This document shows positions 1 through 7,993 of a DNA stretch of 64,000 nucleotides, in pieces. Location of the stretch: NCBI GenBank assembly GCA_016713135.1, contig JADJPR010000020.1:186001-250000 (forward strand), read 5' to 3'. Each line of letters starts with the position of its first letter. The stretch's first letter is position 1. The notes under the pieces were generated by a model. It made no database searches and was not told the origin of the DNA. It was given only the letters and a program-made list of their open reading frames with translations. This DNA comes from Rhodanobacteraceae bacterium (GTDB lineage: Bacteria > Pseudomonadota > Gammaproteobacteria > Xanthomonadales > SZUA-5). The position numbers and the translations under genes were made by a program.

Positions 1-1
1 C

Positions 2-1252
2 ACCGACGAGGCGATCGACCTCGACGCCCGCCTCGCCGCGCGGCTGGTGCGCCACCATGCGCGGCACTGGCTGGATGGCGCCGGGCGCTTCGCCTTGCTG
101 GTCCTGCCCTACCTGATCGAAGACGCGCAGGCCGGCGAGAAACTGCAGCAGCTGATGGACACCAAGGATGCCGGTCAGGGCGGCCAGCCCGAGGGCCTGA
201 CCGGGATGGATCCTGAGGAGAGCGGTCCGATCCATCATCCCGCGCTGGACGACGACCTGGGCGAGGCGCCCGAAGCCGAGGACGGGGAAGATGGCAAGTC
301 GCCCGCCCCGGGCAAGCCCACCCAGGGCCAGGGCGGCCAGGGTCAGGCACGCGATCCCTACCAGTATGGAGAGTTGCTGCGCCTGGCCGGGCTCAAGCTG
401 GATCGCCAGCAGGCGGCGATGCGCTACTACGCGGAGCGCGCGCGGCCTTACCTGGTGCCCTTCCCCAGCCTGCCGGCCAGCCAGAGTGCGGACCCGCTGC
501 CGGAGGGCCTGGACCCGTGGGAAGCGGGCGATCCGCTGGAACTTATCGACTGGCGCGAGAGCCTGACGCTGAGTCCGCGGCCGATTCCTGGCCTGACCAC
601 CGTGCAGCGTCGTTACGGGGTACAACCTGGCAGCGAGCCGCAACGTCGTCCGCTGGACCTGGACCTGTATGTCGACAGCTCCGGCTCGATGCCCAACCCG
701 ACCACGCTACTGTCCTGGCCGGCACTCGCCGGTGCGGTGATCTGCCTGTCGGCGCTGCGCGCCGGCGCGGCGGTGCAGGTGACCCTGTGGGCCAGCCGCC
801 AGCAGGTGATGAGCACCCCGGGCTTCGTACGCTCCGCCGACGAGTGCCTGAAGATCCTCACCGGCTACTACGGCGGCGGCACCCAGTTCCCGCTGCCGAC
901 GCTGCGCGAGACCCACGCCGGGCGGGTCAAGCTCAAGCGCCCGACGCACATCCTGGTGGTCTCGGACGACGGCGCCTCGACCATGTTCGACACCGCGGAC
1001 GAGAAGGGCACGCCCGGAATCGAGGTGTGCTCGCAGGCACTCGCCCATGCCGGCGGCGGCGGCACCCTGGCGCTGAACATCCCGGCCAACTGGGACCGCC
1101 AGAAGCAAAACTCCAGCTACTACGCCAACGCCTATCGCTGGATCCAGCGTGCGCGCAAGGAACAGGGCTGGCTGGTGTCCGCCGTCGCCAACATGCCGGA
1201 CCTGCTGGCCTTCGCGCGCGAGTTCACGCGCAAGCACTATCGGCCGGAGTAG
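2..1252 (+). CDS. VWA domain protein, 5' end outside window
   Basis: The reading frame is open from the left edge, so the amino end is missing. The visible part has an acidic, Gly/Pro/Gln-rich stretch (about 236-350) and then a von Willebrand factor A domain. The MIDAS motif DSSGS is encoded at 674-688 and would bind a divalent metal. A conserved 'VVSDDGAS' strand follows near 955. Such proteins (CoxE/BatA-like in the broad sense) usually act beside a MoxR-type AAA+ ATPase as a metal-dependent chaperone or inserter; that partner would lie left of the window and is not visible. The substrate cannot be named. The frame stops at TAG 1250-1252. Family call is firm, function open. Confidence 0.8.
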   Translation, partial: TDEAIDLDARLAARLVRHHARHWLDGAGRFALLVLPYLIEDAQAGEKLQQLMDTKDAGQGGQPEGLTGMDPEESGPIHHPALDDDLGEAPEAEDGEDGKSPAPGKPTQGQGGQGQARDPYQYGELLRLAGLKLDRQQAAMRYYAERARPYLVPFPSLPASQSADPLPEGLDPWEAGDPLELIDWRESLTLSPRPIPGLTTVQRRYGVQPGSEPQRRPLDLDLYVDSSGSMPNPTTLLSWPALAGAVICLSALRAGAAVQVTLWASRQQVMSTPGFVRSADECLKILTGYYGGGTQFPLPTLRETHAGRVKLKRPTHILVVSDDGASTMFDTADEKGTPGIEVCSQALAHAGGGGTLALNIPANWDRQKQNSSYYANAYRWIQRARKEQGWLVSAVANMPDLLAFAREFTRKHYRPE

Positions 1253-1397
1253 CGCGGGAAGTTGCGCCCGAATGCGTCGGTTCACTATGCTCGACGAGTA
1301 ATATATTTGATTGCCGCGTTAATAGCCCCTGTCAAGAGCGATGCCCACATCGCCATTAAAAAGCGTGCGCGCGCTCTTGTGCATGTCCTCTCTCTTC

Positions 1398-1793
1398 TCA
1401 ATCCACGATCGATACGCGGACACCGGCGCCAAGGACAAAGAGGCGTTGAATATCGTCTGCCGAAAGCTCGATGTCGAGGCGTTTATATCCGTCGCCCAAC
1501 ACCATTTTGGCTACGTAAACGTCTAGATGCACTTCCTCAACGCCCTCGATGGATGGCAGATATGTATTCTGATCACCCATTTGCGAAAGAATACTGTGAA
1601 TGTGGTCCGACAAGTCCATTGAATGAGCTCTTGATCTCAACTCCCACATTCCCGTGGACGCCACAATACATTTTCCGCCCATTGAGTGCCGGAGACCACC
1701 CTTGCGTTGAGCCCTCGTGGGATGAGCGCTGATTCTTGCGCCAATCAGACCGGGCCTCGGTGTTTTCTAAGCGTCCGAATCCTCGCCTAACAC
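1398..1793 (-). pseudogene. DUF4279-like protein, broken by an in-frame stop
   Basis: From the carboxyl end the frame reads like a DUF4279 protein: a Trp followed by 'ELRSRAHSMDLSDHIHSIL', then 'RLDIELSADDIQRL' and a Gly-rich terminal strand. Upstream of the first ATG (1682) the same frame continues without a start as 'AHPTRAQRKGG', matching the family's 'xEPTRxxRKG' region. It then meets TAG at 1767-1769, behind which a short 'GEDSDA' resembles the family's 'GxDLDP' start. The gene therefore appears inactivated by a stop codon or a local rearrangement. DUF4279 genes are common beside polymorphic toxins, where they may act as immunity proteins; that role is inference. The surrounding DNA is more AT-rich than the chromosome. 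Confidence 0.45.
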
Positions 1794-1800
1794 ACTCTAT

Positions 1801-2406
1801 TTATTGAACGCGCTTCACTTGCACCGGAATGGCAAGATGTTCCCGTGCACGGCTAATGACCAGCTGCCGCCGCTCTGTACTGGCACCTGCTTCAAGCAGG
1901 CTGATGTCTTGCGATTGGCGATCCAACTCGGATTGCACAACGGGGCTTGATAAAATAGCGCCTTCGTCAATCACGTTACCTCCGATTTCTCGGATCGCCC
2001 ACTGATCTACAGCGTTATAGGCAGTAGTTAGAGCATTGAGCGCATCATCTGATTCTGGACTCACCATCGATTGAGCCGCGTATATAAAGCAAATGCAAGC
2101 GTCATCAAGATAGGCATCTTCATCGCATAGTGCACTGTCCGCAGTAGGCAATTCACCTACCAGCCGCCCGGCCAAATCCGAAACAGTTCGTAGCTCCCCT
2201 GTATCAACCTCGGTGGAAGTAATCGCCGTCACTAATCGAGATGAAAGTTCCGCCACAACTCGCGGAATGCTCCCCGCTCGAACAGGATCACCGAACCGGA
2301 TGGCGGGCAATAGCCGCAAGGCTGCACAAAGCGCAACGGTGCCTCGCGCAAGCGGCGCCATCCCTTGCAGCCTGGTGCGCACTTCTTCTTCGACGAACTT
2401 TCGCAT
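1801..2406 (-). CDS. Putative immunity protein for the orphan RHS tip
   Basis: A 201-residue soluble protein with no signal peptide. The ATG at 2406 is chosen because it lies one base after the TAG of the preceding toxin tip (2408-2410); a longer frame from 2490 would overlap the toxin by about 80 bases. The amino part 'LARGTVALCAALRLLP' and the acidic 'DEDAYLDDACICFIYA' helix weakly resemble DUF416/YjaG-like proteins, some of which sit beside toxins; I hold that match at low confidence. Position directly behind a toxin tip, lower GC than the chromosome and the acidic helical composition all suit an immunity protein that neutralises the deaminase-like tip. The exact family is not recognised. 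Confidence 0.55.
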   Translation of the reverse strand: MRKFVEEEVRTRLQGMAPLARGTVALCAALRLLPAIRFGDPVRAGSIPRVVAELSSRLVTAITSTEVDTGELRTVSDLAGRLVGELPTADSALCDEDAYLDDACICFIYAAQSMVSPESDDALNALTTAYNAVDQWAIREIGGNVIDEGAILSSPVVQSELDRQSQDISLLEAGASTERRQLVISRAREHLAIPVQVKRVQ

Positions 2407-2407
2407 A

Positions 2408-2974
2408 CTAATCCCATTCGGCCGATCGCGACCCCGTGATTTTGCCACCGCTGTTCTCGATCTCCCGCCTGCATTCCGCACAAAAATCACGAGTCGCGTT
2501 CATCCGCGAAGGAGATAACCCCTGTTCTTTTGCTTCTTTCAATGCCGTTCGTTCCGCATGAAGCTTGGGGTCCCTAGCTGCGATTTCGTTCTTAGTGAGG
2601 GAATCGCGTTGCGCAGGCGTAAGGTCGCGCTTTCCTCCAGCAACCACGGCCTTGCCTTCCTTAACTTCTAATCGCGCAGTCGTTCGCTGTCGCTGTGCAA
2701 TAGGATCGAGACGTTTATGGATCTCTTCGACTCTTCTCGCATTCTGTGCAACTCCGGCGCCGACCCGGATTGCCGCCAAGGCCTCCGATCCCAACGCCGC
2801 CAAAACCGGTCCGCCACCAATCAATAACGCAGCCGCCGCTGCATAAGGAGCAGCCGGCGCATAAACCTCAGGATTTGCCCCAACCGTATCGGCCCAACGG
2901 TCGGCCGCCATTTCACTCATGCGCCCGTCTGGGTCGACATTAGTCATCGGATTGTTATTGGCATATTCATTGTG
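2408..2974 (-). pseudogene. Orphan RHS C-terminal tip, deaminase-like toxin
   Basis: The frame opens with 'NEYANNNPMTNVDPDGR', the end of an RHS core, and has a stop (TGA 2993-2995) just upstream, so only a displaced carboxyl tip is present. After DPDGR come a hydrophobic Ala/Gly-rich pretoxin stretch, a charged linker and a carboxyl domain with 'HAERTALKEA' and 'CAECRREIENSGG'. The HAE and CxxC pairs are the zinc-binding signature of the cytidine deaminase-like toxin superfamily. The junction is near-identical at protein level to that of the intact RHS gene (around 8800-8850), so this looks like a silent cassette left when a new tip was acquired. Expression would need an unseen promoter or recombination back onto a core. 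Confidence 0.7.
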
Positions 2975-3297
2975 AGCCGACGTGCACTCGCCTCACCGAT
3001 GCGCCAACCCCTTGATGGGCTGCGGGTTTTCGCCGCTTTCGACCCTTGATGCACCTCCCTCGAACCGCGTTTTGCCCTTGAGGCGGTTTTTCGCTCGCAG
3101 GCGGCCCCTTCGTCAAGCACTTTCTGGCCGGCGCTCCGATCGGGCCGCCGGTCGTGCGGCGCGTCCCGCGTCGTGCGGCCGGTGGCGGCGCGCGGGCCGG
3201 GGTGGTCTTGCGGAGCGCGGGCGACTCCCGCGCGCAGTGCGCGCAGGCCGGCCAGCGCGGGGCCAGGCGCCGCCAGGCGCCTGGCGCTGTGCGCCGT
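2975..3297. other. GC-rich stretch without a recognised gene
   Basis: Just left of the RHS-core homology at 2974 the sequence switches to GC-rich DNA. Short frames exist on both strands but have the Arg/Ala/Pro-rich composition of noncoding GC-rich sequence. A short palindrome of the form GCCAGGCGCCTGGC lies near 3270-3285, where it could terminate transcription of the minus-strand gene ending at 3298. Nothing else is recognisable. Confidence 0.5.
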
Positions 3298-3543
3298 TCA
3301 CTCCGGTGGCGCGTTCCACCACGGATAGCCCACGCGCCGGTAGTACTGCCGGGCGTACATGCGTTCGTCCGAACCGTTGGTCTGGTAACCGTCCGTGCGC
3401 GGCTCCGTGCCCGGGCTACCGAGGCCACACAGGTCAGCGATAAAGCCGCGCAGCACGAACTCGGGTTCGACACCGTCGGCCTTGCACAGATCGATGAACT
3501 CTTGCGGCAACTGTAGCGTGACGCGGCGCGGGGTGGGTTTCAT
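3298..3543 (-). CDS. Small hypothetical protein, possible DNA binder
   Basis: An 81-residue protein beginning 'MKPTPRRVTLQLPQEFIDLC', a basic strand followed by helices as in small ribbon-helix-helix proteins, and ending in an aromatic stretch 'YARQYYRRVGYPWW'. The start at 3543 follows a plausible GGAGAATCGCC leader. It lies in the mobile module, about 950 bases from the integrase gene and on the same strand. The resemblance to CopG-type regulators rests on pattern only. I do not recognise the family. Confidence 0.5.
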   Translation of the reverse strand: MKPTPRRVTLQLPQEFIDLCKADGVEPEFVLRGFIADLCGLGSPGTEPRTDGYQTNGSDERMYARQYYRRVGYPWWNAPPE

Positions 3544-4495
3544 GGCGATTCTCCAGGCATGCCCGGCGATCGGCTTGATCGCTGTTGGCGTCCCCTCGCC
3601 AGCACCGCGCGCAGTCGTGTCAATGCTCGCGCAGCGACCCGCGCAGCGGGCTCGGCATTGACGCGGCGAGCACGGTGCTACGCTGCGACGACAACAGCGA
3701 GCAACTTACGAAGGACTTCCGGTGAGCGAGCTTTGCGGTACGTCTTGCCGGCGGCCTCGGTATTGCCGGGCGCGCGGCACCGGCGCTGGCCGAAGCCGTG
3801 CAGCCCGCCCGCGCGCAACTGGCGAGCCCGCACGAAGCCGAGCAGCAAGCCATGGATGGCGCGCAGGCTGTTGCCGCAGGACGCTGGCCAACTGCGCCGC
3901 AGGAGCGGCGCGCATCAGCAAGCGCATGGATGCGCTGGCGGCCCGTTGACATAGCGCGGGTTGGACGGGCGCGGCGCTGTGAGCGCGGCATGGATGCCGC
4001 GCGCCGCGCCGAACAGGCAGGACGCCTGCGGCTAACAACGCGCTATGTCTGAGGGCCGCCGATAGCCCCGTGAGCCGCCGCCGTGGGCTTCCTGCGAAGC
4101 GCGGACGTCCGCGGCGACACGGGGATGGGGGCTGCTGGGGTCGGCGCGGCCGTCGGCGATCGAGCCGCGGTCGGAGCGCGCTTTGGCTTTCCCTCGGGCT
4201 GGCCGAAGGGCCTGTTCGGCGTCGGCTGCAACGCAGTTCAGCCGCGCCCGCGGGGCCGCAGTCGAAGCACAGCCGCTGCGATCGCCGCCGCGCCGGCCTG
4301 CCCACCCGTTGCCCACCGCTACCCCGGTTACGGGGATGTGTTGAAGCATCCCCTTCACCGGGCTGCGCTGCGCGCAGGCCGTGGACAACGCGTGGACAGC
4401 CCCCGACCTCTGTGCGCTGTCGCTGCCGATCACGGACACGCGTTGTCCTCCCAATGAACCAGGATGGATCTCTGTTCTCGCTTGCATGGCCCGGT
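3544..4495. other. Long noncoding region of the mobile module
   Basis: About 950 bases without a convincing gene. Open frames occur on both strands (one of 283 codons on the minus strand) but their products are Arg/Ala/Pro-rich shadows without domain features. Visible structure comprises an 11-bp inverted repeat (3948-3958 and 4039-4049) and a hairpin with stem GGGGATG/CATCCCC at 4332-4353, downstream of the integrase stop. In integrase-bearing elements such a region may hold an attachment site or origin; no direct evidence for either is seen. Confidence 0.45.
3948..4049. repeat. 11-bp inverted repeat in noncoding region
   Basis: GACATAGCGCG at 3948-3958 is repeated as its exact reverse complement CGCGCTATGTC at 4039-4049, 80 bp apart. 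It lies between the integrase gene and the small 81-residue gene. A role as recombinase core sites or as a regulator site is possible but unproved. Confidence 0.45.
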
Positions 4496-5512
4496 CTACT
4501 CGCCATCCTCCGCCGAGCCTTCCCGCAACAACCGCGCCGCCGGGTGGGTCGCCGCATGCACCGCTTTCAGCTTGCTGATCGACACCTTGGTGTAGTGCTG
4601 CGTGGTGCCGATGTCGGCGTGGCCGAGCATTTCCTGCACGTGGCGTACGTCGGCGCCGTTGTCCAGCATCGCGGTGGCCATGGTGTGCCGGAACAGGTGG
4701 CAGGCGCCGGCCTTGTGCACGCCGGCCTTGTCGAGATAACTGCGCACCCGCCAGCTCAGCGCGTTCATCGACAGGCGTTTGCCGTCGATGTTCAGGAACA
4801 GCGCCGGATCGTGCACCACGCCGATGAGCATCGGCCGTGCGTCCTGCTCGTACTTGGTCACCCACGCCAGCGCACGCTCGCCGATCGGCACGAACCGGCC
4901 CTTGCCGCCCTTGCCGCGGCGCACATGCAGCGTGCCGCGCTCGCGCTCGATGTCGTTGACGTTCAGGGCCGCCAGTTCCATGCGCCGGATGCCGGTGCCG
5001 TACAAGAGTTCCAGCATCGCCCGGTCGCGCAGGCCCTGCGCGTAACCGATGTCCGGCAAGGCCAGCACCGCCTCGACCTCGGCGAGCGTCAGCGGATCGC
5101 GCAGACCTTTCGGCACCCGCGGCAACTCGACGTCGGCCGCCGGGTTCGAGGGCAGGTGGCGATGCTTGACCAGCCAACTGAAGAACGCGTTCACCGCCGC
5201 CACGATGTTGACCTGGCCGCTCGCCGCCAGCGGCTGGCCGTCCCGCCGACGATAGCGGTACAGATGGCCCTGGAAGGCTTCCACGTGCGCGTGCGTGACG
5301 TCCCGCGGCCGCTCGAGGCCGTGCTCCACGCACCAGGCGTTGAAGTGCGCCAGATGGGAGCGACGCACGGTCAGGCTCTGGCGGCTGATCTGGCGCACTT
5401 CCAGCGCATCGAGATGCCGCAGCAGCCAGGCCGCCACGCTGTCCGGCGTGCGCGGCGTGTCCAGCAGCCGCGAGCGCGCGGTGCTCTGGCCCGGCTGGCG
5501 GACCGCGATCAT
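4496..5512 (-). CDS. Tyrosine recombinase/integrase
   Basis: A 338-residue site-specific recombinase with an amino SAM-like core-binding domain (about 25-120) and a catalytic domain (about 140-325). All catalytic residues are visible: Arg176 in 'TGIRRMEL', Lys near 204 in 'GKGGKGR', His272 and Arg275 in 'HLFRHTMA', His298 in 'LGHADI' and nucleophile Tyr307 in 'TQHYTK'. It therefore looks active in cutting and joining DNA through a 3'-phosphotyrosine. Its ATG overlaps the TGA of the upstream ATPase gene (ATGA at 5509-5512), so the two are translationally coupled. With the divergent XRE regulator it forms a compact mobile module lodged between two RHS tips. XerC/D-like length; no sign of integron-integrase extra motifs. 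Confidence 0.9.
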   Translation of the reverse strand: MIAVRQPGQSTARSRLLDTPRTPDSVAAWLLRHLDALEVRQISRQSLTVRRSHLAHFNAWCVEHGLERPRDVTHAHVEAFQGHLYRYRRRDGQPLAASGQVNIVAAVNAFFSWLVKHRHLPSNPAADVELPRVPKGLRDPLTLAEVEAVLALPDIGYAQGLRDRAMLELLYGTGIRRMELAALNVNDIERERGTLHVRRGKGGKGRFVPIGERALAWVTKYEQDARPMLIGVVHDPALFLNIDGKRLSMNALSWRVRSYLDKAGVHKAGACHLFRHTMATAMLDNGADVRHVQEMLGHADIGTTQHYTKVSISKLKAVHAATHPAARLLREGSAEDGE

Positions 5513-7344
5513 GGCGCCGCACCGTTCCCGCGATGCGGTTTTTGCGGTGGAACCGATGCCGAACCGCAGAAAGCCGCGTCAGTGCTGGCTCGCAGCGGTT
5601 TTTGGCCACCCCGCAAGCCCCCCGCAACCCCACCGCGAACGGGCCGCGATCCCCCCGCGAGGTGGGGCTCCGGACCCCGCGAGGTTGGGAGTTCACCCCG
5701 CGAGGTTGCGCTTTGACCCCGCGAGGTTTTGGCATCCGCGCGCTCGAAGTCCTCGCTCAGGCCCATCAGTTGCGGCGCATCGCTGCCCGCATCGCCATCG
5801 AACAGCAGGCTGTAGCTCATCCGCTGGCCCGGCCGGCCGCCGTGCTGCAGCACGTAATCGAGCGTCACGAGACGATCCAGGTGCACCCGCAACTGCGTGT
5901 CCGACAGCCCCAGCAGCGTGCGTACCTGCCGGCGCGTGAACTGCAGCGCTCCGCGCGCGAGGCTCTGTGCTTGCGACTGCGCCGCCACCCAGCCATCCAG
6001 CGCCGTCAGCACCCGCCGCGTCTGCGGTGGCAACTCATCGAGGCTGCGCCCCAACACCGCATGCGCCAGCCGGTTGGCGAGCTCGATATCTGCCGGCTGG
6101 ACTTCGATGTACTCGACGCCGCCGGCCACGCGCTTCACCGGCCGCTGGTGCTGGTGCAGCAGCGCGATCGCATCGATCAACGCCAGGTACTTCGCGTGAT
6201 CGCGTCGCAGCCGCACCCGGTCCGAGGCAAACGACAGTTGCTCCGCATACGGGTTCACCACCGCCAATGGTCGGAGCAGCGTCTGTGCCGCCCGGTGCGC
6301 CGATATCACCGCATCGCCGCGCACCTTCGCCTGCAGCCCCGCCAGCGTGCGCGCCTGCCGCTGGCGCTGCTGGATCGCCGCCGTCTGCGCCGGCGTCTCG
6401 TCGATGGTCAGCACCACGCAGCGATTCAACAACTCCTCGTCGATGTCGATCGCCGTGCTCGTCAGGCACAGCATCACCGGCCCCTGCACCCGGTACTCCG
6501 CCGTCACCAGCCGCCCGGTGGTCGGATCCTTGCTAGTGCTCGCGATGGTCAGTTCGCCTTGCGACTGCAGCAGCTTCAGCGCATACGCCGCCTGGCGCAC
6601 GCCTTCCTCCTCGGCAATCGCCAGGATCTTGTGCTTCAGATCCCCTTCGCCGAGGTAGAACAGCGATTGCCCGGTCATCGCCGAGTAATGCACCCGCTGC
6701 GAGGCCGGCATCAGACCCAGCAACGCCTCCATCAGCGTCGACTTGCCGGCCGCCGAGGTCGACTGGATCAGCACCGCCAGCGGCTTGTCCAGCAGCCGCG
6801 ACACCATCGCAAGGTAGGCCACCAGCGCGTTGTCGCCTTCGCCGACCACGCCGACGGCTTCCACATCGCGCACGATCCGCGAACAAAGCGCCGGATCGGA
6901 CAACAGCGCAAGCCCGGCCGCTTCATCGGCTGGCGACAAGGTCGGCGCAGGCGCAGCCTCCGGCGCCAGCGCACCGCGGATCGCCGCCTCCTGCAAGGGC
7001 TCCAGCGCCAGCACCAGCGCCGACAGGTCGCCCGCGATCGCTTCCTCCGCCACGCCCAGCTCAACCGCAGCACCCTTGGCGAAGCTGTGCCGGCCACGGG
7101 CCTGATAGAGGTCCAGCGTGTCCAGGTACAGCCGATCACCAGAAGACACCCGCAGCGTCACCTTCAGCGACTCCGCCGACAGGTTGCGCGCCAGACCGCG
7201 CACCCGGTACGCGCGGCCGGCACGGGAGAAGCGGATGTCGTCTTCGGACACCACCTCGGCGACCCCGGAAGCCAGCAACGGCGCGGAAAGTGCGGGATCG
7301 GCAGGGGCCGAAGATGGCACGCGTGACTTCGCGGAGGTGGGCAT
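5509..7344 (-). CDS. P-loop ATPase, primase/helicase-type element protein
   Basis: A 611-residue protein. ATG 7344 is chosen because an upstream TTG extension (to 7428) has no ribosome site and looks noncoding. Walker A 'STSAAGKST' lies near residues 196-203 and Walker B-like 'ILAIAEEEG' near 240-248; later 'LLNRCVVLTIDE' resembles a sensor/arginine-finger region. This ATPase block is what I recognise as the carboxyl half of element-borne DNA primases. The zinc-finger and TOPRIM parts usually found in front are absent, leaving a different 170-residue amino domain. A winged-helix-like segment follows (about 490-560), then a low-complexity tail with repeated 'TSRG' encoded by regularly spaced DNA repeats. 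Likely acts in element replication or maintenance; that is inference. Confidence 0.65.
   Translation of the reverse strand: MPTSAKSRVPSSAPADPALSAPLLASGVAEVVSEDDIRFSRAGRAYRVRGLARNLSAESLKVTLRVSSGDRLYLDTLDLYQARGRHSFAKGAAVELGVAEEAIAGDLSALVLALEPLQEAAIRGALAPEAAPAPTLSPADEAAGLALLSDPALCSRIVRDVEAVGVVGEGDNALVAYLAMVSRLLDKPLAVLIQSTSAAGKSTLMEALLGLMPASQRVHYSAMTGQSLFYLGEGDLKHKILAIAEEEGVRQAAYALKLLQSQGELTIASTSKDPTTGRLVTAEYRVQGPVMLCLTSTAIDIDEELLNRCVVLTIDETPAQTAAIQQRQRQARTLAGLQAKVRGDAVISAHRAAQTLLRPLAVVNPYAEQLSFASDRVRLRRDHAKYLALIDAIALLHQHQRPVKRVAGGVEYIEVQPADIELANRLAHAVLGRSLDELPPQTRRVLTALDGWVAAQSQAQSLARGALQFTRRQVRTLLGLSDTQLRVHLDRLVTLDYVLQHGGRPGQRMSYSLLFDGDAGSDAPQLMGLSEDFERADAKTSRGQSATSRGELPTSRGPEPHLAGGSRPVRGGVAGGLRGGQKPLRASTDAAFCGSASVPPQKPHRGNGAAP
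5653..5726 (-). repeat. Four iteron-like direct repeats, 21-22 bp apart
   Basis: CCCCGCGAGG occurs at 5653-5662, 5675-5684, 5696-5705 and 5717-5726, the last three within a longer ACCCCGCGAGGTT. The spacing of 22, 21 and 21 bp is two helical turns, as expected for a protein array on one DNA face. The repeats lie in the 3' end of the ATPase gene and encode its 'TSRG' repeats. Iterons of a replication initiator or recombinase accessory sites would look like this; a purely protein-level repeat is the alternative. Confidence 0.6.
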
Positions 7345-7457
7345 CGAGGGGCTCCAGGCCGAAAAACCTGTCAAGGGGTTTGCGAAGAAAATAACTCGCT
7401 CACGGAGTATTCTGCAAGAGAGTATCAAGCCCCGTCACTCCGCAAAGGAACCCTATC
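7345..7457. promoter_or_regulatory. Divergent control region of the mobile module
   Basis: This 113-bp gap separates the divergent ATPase and XRE genes and must hold both promoters. It is locally AT-rich. A direct repeat GAGTAT starts at 7405 and again at 7420, 15 bp apart, a plausible operator for the XRE protein. A TTGACA lies on the minus strand near 7370, without a good matching -10. AAAGGA near 7444-7449 precedes the GTG at 7458 by eight bases and decides that start. Confidence 0.4.
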
Positions 7458-7859
7458 GTGGCTCCATCGCCATTCCGTGCCACCGACATGGCCGTCTCCG
7501 CCGCCGAGCGCCGCTTCTACGTCGAACTGGGCCAGCGCATCGCCGCGCTGCGCAAGGCGCGCGGCCTCACGCAGACCCAGCTTGCCGAACATCTCGGCGT
7601 CGCCCAGCAGACCCTCGCGCACTACGAGGCCGGGCGGCTGCGTCTGCTCGCCGGCGCGCTGCCGACCCTGGCCGAGCAGCTTGCTGTCAGCGTGGAAGAA
7701 CTCATCGGATCGCCGGTCACGGTGAAGACGGGCACCGGCAAGCGCGGGCCCGTGCCCAAGCTGCAACTGCAACTCGAGCGCATCAGCGCACTTCCCAAGG
7801 CGCGCCAACGCGTCGTCAGCGAGGTGCTCGACTCGCTGCTCGCTCAGCCAGCGCGCTAA
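7458..7859 (+). CDS. XRE-family helix-turn-helix regulator
   Basis: A 133-residue regulator. GTG 7458 is preferred over ATG 7488 because only the former has a ribosome-binding site (AAAGGA). The helix-turn-helix spans about residues 25-80 with 'LRKARGLTQTQLAEHLGV' followed by 'QQTLAHYEAGRLRL', typical of Cro/CI-type proteins. The carboxyl part 'GKRGPVPKLQLQLERI' followed by 'LPKARQRVVSEVLDSLL' is a helical tail seen in single-HTH regulators. It is divergent from the ATPase-integrase pair and probably represses it and itself from the shared 113-bp region; the direct repeats there are candidate operators. Confidence 0.8.
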   Translation: MAPSPFRATDMAVSAAERRFYVELGQRIAALRKARGLTQTQLAEHLGVAQQTLAHYEAGRLRLLAGALPTLAEQLAVSVEELIGSPVTVKTGTGKRGPVPKLQLQLERISALPKARQRVVSEVLDSLLAQPAR

Positions 7860-7884
7860 GCAGACCGCACCGGCTCAAATGCAG

Positions 7885-7908
7885 CGAGGCCCGCGGATGC
7901 AGGCCTCG
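7885..7908 (+). terminator. Hairpin after the XRE gene
   Basis: A perfect 7-bp stem CGAGGCC/GGCCTCG with a 10-base loop lies 25 bases after the XRE stop codon, followed by GTGTTAG rather than a clear T tract. A weak intrinsic terminator is the likeliest reading. Confidence 0.45.
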
Positions 7909-7993
7909 GTGTTAGTCCGGGTTGTCCTGAGCTTCGTGAGTTTGACCGACGAGGGCTGGCCGCCCCGTCCTAGTCACCCCGGCTTGCGCGCGC

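Noticed and set aside
1741..1830. GCCTAAC/GTTAGGC motif near 1785 as an integron attC site
   Set aside because: The required paired core site at 57-141 bp is missing on both strands, and no integron integrase is present.
3706..4557. A 283-codon minus-strand open frame before the integrase
   Set aside because: Arg/Pro/Ala-rich product without domain features, overlapping the integrase end; typical GC-rich shadow.
4032..5735. A 567-codon minus-strand frame over the integrase gene
   Set aside because: It is a second frame of the same strand across the integrase, whose catalytic motifs lie in the other frame.
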